Below, piece by piece: positions 1-7,340 of a DNA stretch of 13,271 nucleotides (positions are counted from its first letter, which is position 1; every line of letters starts with the position of its first letter). Location: contig DAOWDZ010000190.1 of assembly GCA_030638765.1 (NCBI GenBank), forward strand, positions 1-13,271, in the 5' to 3' direction. Origin of the DNA: Desulfocapsa sp. (GTDB lineage Bacteria > Desulfobacterota > Desulfobulbia > Desulfobulbales > Desulfocapsaceae). The position numbers were made by a program, and so were the translations under genes. The notes under the pieces are model-generated. The model saw nothing but the letters and a program-made list of their open reading frames with translations. It did not search any database and was not told where the DNA came from.

Positions 1-432
<432 letters not shown>

Positions 433-489
433 TTATTTTTAGCAAATACATTGTCATTTGACCAGTGTTAAAAAAAGAGTGTTCATTAT

Positions 490-517
490 TTGACTCTTCT
501 ACGTATGCTCTGATAAA
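490..517 (+). promoter_or_regulatory. Probable sigma70-type promoter of the sensory operon
   Basis: A TTGACT box (490-495, five of six consensus bases) is followed after 16 bases by GATAAA (512-517, four of six). Transcription would start near 524, about 75 bases before the TTG start at 599. A 6-base inverted repeat, AAGAGT (475-480) and ACTCTT (493-498), overlaps the -35 box and could be an operator. This is pattern matching only. Confidence 0.4.
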
Positions 518-598
518 GTAAGGTAAGGTTTTTATTTTCAACAAGATACTGAGATTGAGTACCTTTACCAGAAAAGACTTAAATTTGGAGAATTAACG

Positions 599-1444
599 TT
601 GCAAAAACTTCTCATCCTTTTCCTTATGTTATTTTCTTTCTCTTCTGCAATGGCAGACGAGTCAGTATTAACAATGGGCGTATTCCCCAGGCGGAACCCC
701 GAGAAAACATATGAGGCCTTCATCCCTTTAACGGAGCTGCTCAGTTCTAAAATCGGACAAACGATAGCCCTTGACATAAGTACTACTTTTGAAGAATTCT
801 GGCATAAGTTATCAACAGGTGCCTTTGACATCATCCATTGCAATCAATACCACTATCTGGCAGCAAAAAGAGATTACAATTTTGAGCTGATGGCCACCAA
901 TGTCGAATTTGGTAAAACATCCATTGCCGGAGCAATCATAGTGAGAAAAGATTCCGGCTTAGATTCCATCACTGACCTTAAAGGGAAAACAATTATGTTT
1001 GGCGGTGATCCCAATGCCGTGCAGGGTTACATTGTTATCACCCACCTTCTGCGACAGGCTGGCCTTAAAGCCGGAGACTATCAGGAGATTTTTGCAGTTA
1101 CACCATCCAATGCCGTCCTGGCAACCTATTTCCAAATGGCTGATGCAGCAGGAGCGGCTGACGTCACTTTGAAACTTAGAGCAACAAAGAATTACAGCGA
1201 CACTTCACAACTCAAGTTTCTGGCAACCAGTCAGCAATTACCTCAACTTCCCTGGGCCATATCGAAAGACATATCCCCTGAGCTTCGTCTGGAGATACAT
1301 AAGGTAATAACAGGATTGAATCAATACCCAGAGGGTCAAAAAGCCCTCAGCAAAGCCTTTCTTGACGATATCATCCCAGCAAAAGATCATGCTTTCGACG
1401 TATTACGAACGATCGCAAAAGAAATAAAAGGACAACAATTTTAA
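599..1444 (+). CDS. PhnD-like periplasmic substrate-binding protein
   Basis: This is a 281-residue exported protein of the PhnD/phosphonate-binding type (type 2 periplasmic binding fold). Residues 1-19 form a signal peptide: MQK, a hydrophobic Leu/Phe core, then AMA before Asp20. There is no lipobox Cys, so it is probably soluble in the periplasm. Family features are GVFPRRNP at 27-34, a FDIIHCNQYHY segment at 76-86, DLKGK at 126-130 and GGDPNAVQGY at 135-144, the usual ligand-loop region. The start is TTG, chosen because GGAG at 587-590 lies 8 bases upstream and because it supplies the charged N-terminus of the signal peptide. Its stop overlaps the kinase start (TAATG, 1442-1446). No ABC permease or ATPase gene is nearby, so a role as ligand receptor for the adjacent kinase is more likely than transport. 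The ligand is unknown; phosphonate or phosphite binding should not be assumed from the family name. Confidence 0.85.
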   Translation: MQKLLILFLMLFSFSSAMADESVLTMGVFPRRNPEKTYEAFIPLTELLSSKIGQTIALDISTTFEEFWHKLSTGAFDIIHCNQYHYLAAKRDYNFELMATNVEFGKTSIAGAIIVRKDSGLDSITDLKGKTIMFGGDPNAVQGYIVITHLLRQAGLKAGDYQEIFAVTPSNAVLATYFQMADAAGAADVTLKLRATKNYSDTSQLKFLATSQQLPQLPWAISKDISPELRLEIHKVITGLNQYPEGQKALSKAFLDDIIPAKDHAFDVLRTIAKEIKGQQF

Positions 1445-3738
1445 TGAAAAGATGGCAAAACAGCAACAATAATCGTTTGGCCATCCACCATTCTCTTGGC
1501 GCCCGCTTTTCTCTTCATATTTTCCTTATCCTGATTATCGTAAATTTTTTCAGCCTGTTATTTATCTACAACGTGGCGGGAAAAAACCATGTGCAGGATC
1601 TACGGGATCAAGCCGGAGTCATTGGCAGTTACATTGCATCTTCCGTATCTCCACATCTCCTTAAGTATGATTTTGTTGCACTTGATGCTACCCTGCAGGA
1701 AGCAATGCGCTTAAAAGAGATCCACTACACAGCGATCATAGCATTTAACGAAGTGTATGTTGCTGCCAGGGTAGCACCTCCCTGCCTGAAAAGCCAAAAC
1801 CCAAATGCATCTGATGCAACTATGCCTGATCGCCTGAAGATAGTTACAAGCCTGCGCGACAAAGCTCTAAAGCATATTGACATTTCTACCCCCATCCTCT
1901 TTGGTGACAATTATCTGGGACGAGTAGTCGTTGGATTATCCACAAATATCAGTAAACAGAAGACTAAAAACTTCCTGACCATCCTTCTTGTGGTAAATGC
2001 AGTAGTTTCCCTGTTTCTTGCCGTGGGAATTTATCTTTTCTTCTGGAAAGACATACTGCAACCAATCTATCGCCTTATTGAAGGGGCAGATCGGATTACT
2101 CTGGGAAATTATAATGAAGCCGTCACTTCTGCAGGATCCGACGAAATCGGACTCCTGACTGATTCCTTCAACACCATGATGCTTGCCCGAAAACAGGCGG
2201 AAGAGGACACCCTGAGGAGCCGTAAAGACTGGGAAAGACTCTTTAACAGTGTCGACGACGTGGTTACCATCCTGGATAACGACATGCGTGTCCTTCAAGC
2301 CAATGATGCCACTGGTAAATTGCTGGGCAAAGATCCGGAAGAACTTATCGGAATGCACTGCTATGAGATATTCAGAGGGAACACAAAGACCTGTGAAGAT
2401 TGTCCAACTGTGCAATGTGCCAGCGACCACCAGCGACATCACGGCGACATACAACATCTAAACCTGGGGAAAACCTTCCACATTTCTGCCTTTCCCATTT
2501 ATGATGAAAAGCTGGGCTGGGTCGGAATTGCTCATATCGCAAGGGACATAACAACCCAGATAAAACTTGAGGCTCAATATCGACAATCCCAGAAAATGGA
2601 AGCCATAGGAACACTTGCAGGCGGGATAGCCCATGACTTCAACAACATCCTCACTCCCATAATCGGCTATGCACAGCTCATTAAGCTCGATGCGGAACCC
2701 AAGAGCCAGACAGCCTCTTATATTGATCGAGTCCTGCACTCTTCAGGACTTGCCCGACAACTGGTGAAACAAATCCTCACCTTCAGCCGGGAACGTGAGC
2801 ACAAAATGGATGTAATACAAATCCAGCCCATTATAAAAGAGTCAATGAAACTCCTACGGGCCTCCATTCCTACCACCATCGAATTCAAATTGAGTATTGA
2901 TAAAAATTGTGGAAATATCGTTGCCGACCCCACCCAGATTCATCAGATCATTATGAATCTCTGCACCAATGCTTACCATGCCATGGAGACATCAGGGGGA
3001 ACTCTAGAGATCTCGCTGAACCAGATCACCATGGATGAACTGGCAGTCAAATTAAAAAGCAACCTTGCTCCGGGTAACTATCTGAGACTCAAGATAAGTG
3101 ACACAGGATCCGGTATGTCTGCAGATGTAAAAGAGAGAATTTTCGAGCCCTTCTTCACAACAAAAAAAGAGGGAAAGGGTACAGGCATGGGATTATCCGT
3201 GGTTCACGGAATCATTAAAAAATATGGTGGCGAAATCAATGTCTACAGTGAACCAGATCAGGGAACCACTTTTACCATGTACCTGCCGTCAATCTCGCTG
3301 GACCTTTCTTCAGATACAGGCGGTATAAAAACAGGGGACAAGCACAGTTTTCCGAAAGGAAACGAGCATATCCTTGTGGTTGACGATGAACAATCCATTG
3401 CAAATCTTGAACAACAAATCCTGGAGAGTGTCGGGTATACAATAACGCAATTCACTGACAGTGAACAGGCGATGAAAACATTCCAGGAGTCACCTGACAA
3501 ATTTGATTTGGTTATCACGGATATGACCATGCCCAAACTCACAGGTCAACAGCTTGCAGAACAGATTATTGCCATACGTCCCAATACACCCATAATACTC
3601 TGCACAGGATTGAGTTATACCAGCATTGAAGAAATGCTGAACGGGCCGACATTCACCAACTACCTGGCTAAACCTGTGGACATTCTCGGGCTCACAACAA
3701 CTGTTCGTAAATCCCTGGATATGGGGAAACAGAGATGA
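1444..3738 (+). CDS. Membrane hybrid histidine kinase (periplasmic sensor-HAMP-PAS-HisKA-HATPase-REC)
   Basis: This 764-residue inner-membrane sensor kinase has two transmembrane segments, at about 25-46 and 177-201. They enclose a roughly 130-residue periplasmic domain of probable Cache/PDC-like fold. A HAMP linker (about 200-252) and a PAS domain (about 262-372) follow. The PAS domain carries four Cys, at 306, 317, 320 and 325. In the HisKA region the motif GGIAHDFNN places the phosphoacceptor at His397. The ATPase domain has an N box (IIMNLCTNA, 502-510), DTGSGM (553-558) and GTGMGLS (579-585). The C-terminal receiver (about 642-758) has acidic Asp647/Asp648, phosphoacceptor Asp693 (ITDMTMP) and Lys743 (AKP). 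All key catalytic residues are present. No DNA-binding or enzymatic output domain follows the receiver, so the signal must pass to a protein encoded elsewhere. The start overlaps the stop of the upstream binding protein by 1 base. The 3' end overlaps the next gene by 4 bases (ATGA), which suggests coupled translation and a three-part sensor. Confidence 0.93.
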   Translation: MKRWQNSNNNRLAIHHSLGARFSLHIFLILIIVNFFSLLFIYNVAGKNHVQDLRDQAGVIGSYIASSVSPHLLKYDFVALDATLQEAMRLKEIHYTAIIAFNEVYVAARVAPPCLKSQNPNASDATMPDRLKIVTSLRDKALKHIDISTPILFGDNYLGRVVVGLSTNISKQKTKNFLTILLVVNAVVSLFLAVGIYLFFWKDILQPIYRLIEGADRITLGNYNEAVTSAGSDEIGLLTDSFNTMMLARKQAEEDTLRSRKDWERLFNSVDDVVTILDNDMRVLQANDATGKLLGKDPEELIGMHCYEIFRGNTKTCEDCPTVQCASDHQRHHGDIQHLNLGKTFHISAFPIYDEKLGWVGIAHIARDITTQIKLEAQYRQSQKMEAIGTLAGGIAHDFNNILTPIIGYAQLIKLDAEPKSQTASYIDRVLHSSGLARQLVKQILTFSREREHKMDVIQIQPIIKESMKLLRASIPTTIEFKLSIDKNCGNIVADPTQIHQIIMNLCTNAYHAMETSGGTLEISLNQITMDELAVKLKSNLAPGNYLRLKISDTGSGMSADVKERIFEPFFTTKKEGKGTGMGLSVVHGIIKKYGGEINVYSEPDQGTTFTMYLPSISLDLSSDTGGIKTGDKHSFPKGNEHILVVDDEQSIANLEQQILESVGYTITQFTDSEQAMKTFQESPDKFDLVITDMTMPKLTGQQLAEQIIAIRPNTPIILCTGLSYTSIEEMLNGPTFTNYLAKPVDILGLTTTVRKSLDMGKQR

Positions 3739-4616
3739 AAACCTTACTTAAAGTAGCTCTCATTTGCCTCCTGACTGGCGTATGTATTCATGGTTCCGTT
3801 GAGGAGTCCAACGCAGAAATAAAAATAGGAGTACTCGCTAAACGTGGGGCTGCCCGTGCCATGAATCAATGGCAGCAGACTGGGAGATATCTTACAGGAG
3901 TTCTTCAGGAAGAGGTTATAATAATACCGATAAAATTCACCTTAATCGAAACCATGGTTAAGACCGGACGCATAGACTTTCTCCTGGCAAATTCATCTCT
4001 TTTTGTTGAGATGAAAAAAAAATACGATGCTCGAGCCATAGCCACTATGATAAATGATCTTGGTCATAAATCCAGGAGTCAATTTGGTGGAGTTATCTTC
4101 AGTAAGAAAAATAGCAACGTCAGGGAATTACAGGATATCCACAAAAAACGTTTTATGACTGTCAAGTTTTCATCCTTTGGCGGTGGACAGATGGCATGGA
4201 GACTCCTGCTTGACAACGGCATCGACCCCAAGCAGGACACAGCTGCTTTTCTGGAAGCTGGCACCCACGACCTTGTAGTTCGAGCAGTACAGAGCGGAAA
4301 AGCAGATGTGGGAACAGTAAGAACTGACACGCTGGAAAGAATGCAGGATGAGGGGAAAATCAGTATGGATGAATTTCACATCATCAACGCCAAAAGAGAT
4401 TCATTTCCCTTTGTTCGCAGCACCCGACTTTACCCGGAATGGCCCATGGCAGCATTGATACACACCTCTTCTGCTCTTTCGTCCAAGATTGCAACCGCGC
4501 TACAGGAAATACCAGCAGACTCACAGGCAGCAACATCAGCAAAGATCACAGGTTGGAGGCCACCTCTGGATTACAGCACTGTGCGGGAATGTTTAAAGAT
4601 AATCACATACAAATGA
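3735..4616 (+). CDS. Second PhnD-like periplasmic binding protein, TtrS-sensor-like
   Basis: This is a 293-residue exported protein with a signal peptide (MKTLLK, hydrophobic core, probable cleavage after SNA27). Cys17 lies in LTGVC, which does not fit a lipobox well, so it is likely soluble. The mature protein starts EIKIGVLAKRG, followed by the binding-protein fold: GRIDFLLANSSLF (78-90), then a FSSFGGGQMAW segment (145-155) where family members bind ligand. The C-terminus holds GWRPPLDYSTV (273-283). A similar Pro-Leu-Asp-Tyr tail is recalled from PhnD-like sensor domains fused to or paired with histidine kinases, such as the tetrathionate sensor TtrS. It is only distantly similar to the first binding protein, so the pair is not a recent duplication. 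The ATG lies inside the kinase stop (ATGA, 3735-3738). The likely role is presenting a ligand to the kinase; the ligand is unknown. The gene ends 15 bases from the convergent rsmG. Confidence 0.82.
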   Translation: MKTLLKVALICLLTGVCIHGSVEESNAEIKIGVLAKRGAARAMNQWQQTGRYLTGVLQEEVIIIPIKFTLIETMVKTGRIDFLLANSSLFVEMKKKYDARAIATMINDLGHKSRSQFGGVIFSKKNSNVRELQDIHKKRFMTVKFSSFGGGQMAWRLLLDNGIDPKQDTAAFLEAGTHDLVVRAVQSGKADVGTVRTDTLERMQDEGKISMDEFHIINAKRDSFPFVRSTRLYPEWPMAALIHTSSALSSKIATALQEIPADSQAATSAKITGWRPPLDYSTVRECLKIITYK

Positions 4617-4631
4617 GTGACAGCTTGCAGC

Positions 4632-5300
4632 CTATTTAGGGACGAACACAAGAAGATTACGGTTCGCCTGAGAAAGCGGCAGAACATACTGAGCTTGAGA
4701 TTTCAATAGAAACTCAAGGGGTGAATCAGACTCCTGCCAGGCGGCAAGTTCTTCTTTCCATTTCGGCCCTTTCATACAGATCACCTGCACTCCCGTGGCA
4801 ATAAATCGGCTACTCATGGCCAATATCACCTTCACTTCACTCACCGCCCTGCTGGTGACATGAGTAAAATCTCCATTTGCAGGCAACATGACTTCATCCT
4901 CAACCCGACAATCAAGAATTGAAATATCTTCAAGTTTCAAGGTTCTGCTAATATGGGAGAGGAAGGCGACTCGTTTTTGTCGCGGCTCAACTAGAGTGAG
5001 TTGTAGTTCAAGTTTAGCGGCCTTGCAGACAAGCCCTGGAAAGCCAGCCCCCGTACCAATATCCAAAAGATGTGGGTTTTCACCATCGAGCAATGGCAAA
5101 AGGGTTAAAGAATCAAGAAAATGCTTTTCAAGGATTTCCTCATCCGTTGCCCTCTTTGCAATGAGATTAATTTTTCTGCTCCAGCGCTTTAACTCCTTAA
5201 AATACACCAGGAGTCTTTCAAGGGCTGCATCATCAATACCTATCAAACCAAGAGACTGACAGCCATCACGCAGGCTCTCTTTAAAGTCAAAACTTTGCAA
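4632..5300 (-). CDS. rsmG: 16S rRNA (guanine-N7) methyltransferase RsmG/GidB
   Basis: RsmG uses S-adenosylmethionine to methylate N7 of G527 (E. coli numbering) in the 530 loop of 16S rRNA. The 222-residue protein has the usual family length. KHFLDSL lies at 59-65, the SAM-binding glycine motif DIGTGAGFPG at 80-89, an LVEPRQKRVAFL stretch (103-114) after motif I, SRAVSE at 150-155 and MKGPKW at 176-181, all typical of RsmG. The start is TTG at 5300; there is no in-frame ATG before the conserved region. A GGACAGG sequence at the end of hisD can serve as ribosome binding site. Only 3 bases separate it from the hisD stop, so it is the last gene of the minus-strand operon. Loss of RsmG in other bacteria gives low-level streptomycin resistance; the gene here looks intact. 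Confidence 0.95.
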   Translation of the reverse strand: MQSFDFKESLRDGCQSLGLIGIDDAALERLLVYFKELKRWSRKINLIAKRATDEEILEKHFLDSLTLLPLLDGENPHLLDIGTGAGFPGLVCKAAKLELQLTLVEPRQKRVAFLSHISRTLKLEDISILDCRVEDEVMLPANGDFTHVTSRAVSEVKVILAMSSRFIATGVQVICMKGPKWKEELAAWQESDSPLEFLLKSQAQYVLPLSQANRNLLVFVPK

Positions 5301-5303
5301 ACT

Positions 5304-6614
5304 CTACCTGTCCTTAAGGCGTTCAGTAACCGACGCTGCGTGGGCGGTCAAACCTTCAAGCCCTGCCAGCAGACGAATATGATCGCCATCTTCTTTCAAA
5401 GCCTGTTCCGAATAGCTGATAATGGAACTTTTCTTTAAAAATGTCTCAACGCCCAGTGCTGACGAGAATCTTGCTGTCCCCATGGTGGGAAGTACATGAT
5501 TTGGACCTGCAATATAATCCCCTGCTGCTTCCGGTGTATGATGTCCGAGAAATATAGCTCCGGCATGACGAATCTGCGGCAGAATCCCCCAGGGATCGGT
5601 GACCATTAATTCGAGATGCTCGATTGCTATATCATTGGCAATGTTGATTGCCTCATCCATATCCGTTGCGATGAGGATCACACCTCGATCAGTGAGTGAT
5701 GTAGTGGCAATCTCAGCACGACTCAATGCTTTAAGCTGTCGATCAAGCTCCGCAAGAACATCATTTGCAAGTTCCTCTTCTGTGGTCACAACAATGGCAA
5801 GAGCCATGGGGTCATGCTCTGCCTGTGCCAGCATGTCGGCTGCGACATGGGAAGCCCTGGCACTTTCATCGGCCACAATCAAGACTTCAGAAGGGCCAGC
5901 TATCATATCGATACGCAGCATTCCAGACACCTGCGATTTGGCCTCTGTTACAAACTGATTGCCAGGGCCGACAATTACATCAACGGCCGGGATCTGTTCG
6001 GTACCGTGTGCAAGGGCCGCAATTCCCCAGGCTGATCCTGCCTTGAAGATATCAACAATGCCGATTTCCTGTGCTGCCACAAGTAAATGGGGGCTGACTT
6101 TCCCTTCTTTATTTGGCGGAGTAAGCATAACCCGCTGATTCACCCCTGCAATACCAGCAGGAATGCCATTCATAAGTACGGATGAAACAAGGGGGGTTGA
6201 ACCTCCTTGTCCTCCTGGTACATATAATCCTGCAGCATCGACAGGACGCACCATACGCCCGACAATGGTTCCGTTCTCACGGGTCTGCATCCAGGAATCT
6301 TCCATTTCCCGTTCATGAAAAACCTGAATACGGTCTATGGCTTTTGTGAGAGTGGTTAGAAAATCGTCATCAACAAGTCCGTAAGCCTCTTTCAGCTCTT
6401 CGGCCGAGACCTTCATATTTTCTATGGAAAGATCCGGAGCATCAAATTTCCTTGAGTATTCAAGGACTGCTTCATCACCTCTTTCCTTCACCTGGGCAAT
6501 GATATCAGCCACTAGATCACGACAGCTGTTTTCCGCAGGCTGAAACCTTGCAAGAAGAGATTGCAAACATTTCTCCCCTTCTGGGCTGCTGGTTGTAAAA
6601 GGTTGTATCAACAT
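5304..6614 (-). CDS. hisD: Histidinol dehydrogenase
   Basis: HisD catalyses the last two steps of histidine synthesis, oxidising L-histidinol through histidinal to L-histidine with two NAD+, as a zinc-dependent cytoplasmic homodimer. The 436-residue length is normal. The candidate zinc ligands and catalytic residues are all present: Gln264 and His267 in MLAQAEHDP, the Glu332-His333 pair in AIEHLELM, Asp366 in AGDYIAGPNH and His425 in LTAHAASV. The family signature around VGPGNQFVTEAK (215-226) and the IAGPSEVLIVAD segment (238-249) are clear. The start is ATG at 6614. The gene follows ubiE after 6 bases and precedes rsmG by 3, so it is cotranscribed with non-histidine genes. hisB lies separately at 11200-11799, so his genes are dispersed in this genome. 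Confidence 0.97.
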   Translation of the reverse strand: MLIQPFTTSSPEGEKCLQSLLARFQPAENSCRDLVADIIAQVKERGDEAVLEYSRKFDAPDLSIENMKVSAEELKEAYGLVDDDFLTTLTKAIDRIQVFHEREMEDSWMQTRENGTIVGRMVRPVDAAGLYVPGGQGGSTPLVSSVLMNGIPAGIAGVNQRVMLTPPNKEGKVSPHLLVAAQEIGIVDIFKAGSAWGIAALAHGTEQIPAVDVIVGPGNQFVTEAKSQVSGMLRIDMIAGPSEVLIVADESARASHVAADMLAQAEHDPMALAIVVTTEEELANDVLAELDRQLKALSRAEIATTSLTDRGVILIATDMDEAINIANDIAIEHLELMVTDPWGILPQIRHAGAIFLGHHTPEAAGDYIAGPNHVLPTMGTARFSSALGVETFLKKSSIISYSEQALKEDGDHIRLLAGLEGLTAHAASVTERLKDR

Positions 6615-6620
6615 AGTATT

Positions 6621-7304
6621 CTATTTTCTTCCCCAATGAACTCCGATGGTTCCCATCATAAATTTCTTAAAATCAACATCAACAAAACCTGCCTCTTTGA
6701 ATATATCGGCAAGTTCTCCTGCTTTATGAAAGCCCATGGTCGATCCTGTGAGATAACTGTACGCAGCTTCATCACTCGCGATAAAGCGACCAAGTAAAGG
6801 GATCCCAAATTTAAAATAAAAGCGTATGAACGGGTACAAAATATTTTTTTCAGGTGGTGTTGTGTCAAGACAGACAACACGTCCACCCGGTTTGAGTACT
6901 CTGTATATCTCTTTTAATACAATGAGACTGTCATCAACATTTCTCAGGAGATATCCAAACGTTACAGATTCAAAACTATTACTTTTATAGGGAAGATTAT
7001 TAGCATCACTAGCCTGCCAGTCAATGGATTGCTCAGAAAATCTTTTTTTGGCTTCAGCAAGCATATTGAGTGAAAAATCAGCGCCAAGATGATAGCCTTC
7101 GGGATGCTGTTGCTGCATGAGAGCTGCGATGTCCCCCGTTCCAGTGGCAAGATCAAGAACTGATCCGGTTCCAGGATCTCCTGCTTTTTTCACCACAAAA
7201 CGACGCCATCCCTGATCCTGCCCCATGGTCATAACCCGGTTCATCAGATCGTAACTTGGTGCAATATCATCAAACATTTTCTGTACGCCAGGACCTTTTC
7301 CCAC
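6621..7304 (-). CDS. ubiE: Demethylmenaquinone methyltransferase (UbiE/MenG family)
   Basis: This SAM-dependent C-methyltransferase performs the last step of menaquinone synthesis; in organisms with ubiquinone it also methylates that ring. For an anaerobic Desulfobacterota-like host, menaquinone is the expected product (inference). The 227-residue protein has the N-terminal family signature YDLMNRVMTMGQDQGWRR (18-35), SAM motif LDLATGTGDIA (50-60), FGYLLRNVDD (116-125) and RVLKPGG (135-141). The start is GTG at 7304, supported by a GAAGGA ribosome binding site about 8 bases upstream. It lies between asnS (36-base gap, no terminator seen) and hisD (6-base gap). Confidence 0.93.
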   Translation of the reverse strand: MGKGPGVQKMFDDIAPSYDLMNRVMTMGQDQGWRRFVVKKAGDPGTGSVLDLATGTGDIAALMQQQHPEGYHLGADFSLNMLAEAKKRFSEQSIDWQASDANNLPYKSNSFESVTFGYLLRNVDDSLIVLKEIYRVLKPGGRVVCLDTTPPEKNILYPFIRFYFKFGIPLLGRFIASDEAAYSYLTGSTMGFHKAGELADIFKEAGFVDVDFKKFMMGTIGVHWGRK

Positions 7305-7340
7305 AACTATTTCCTTCTCTTATTTAACATTTATTTTCAC

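Noticed and set aside
599..1444. Phosphonate transport locus
   Set aside because: Only binding-protein genes are present; no phnC or phnE type genes flank them, and a histidine kinase sits between them.
1936..2457. 173-codon minus-strand frame inside the kinase gene
   Set aside because: It lies fully antisense to the HAMP/PAS region of a convincing kinase frame and shows no domain features.
4888..5259. 123-codon plus-strand frame over rsmG
   Set aside because: It is antisense to the conserved RsmG core; the Ser/Arg-rich composition is typical of a shadow frame.
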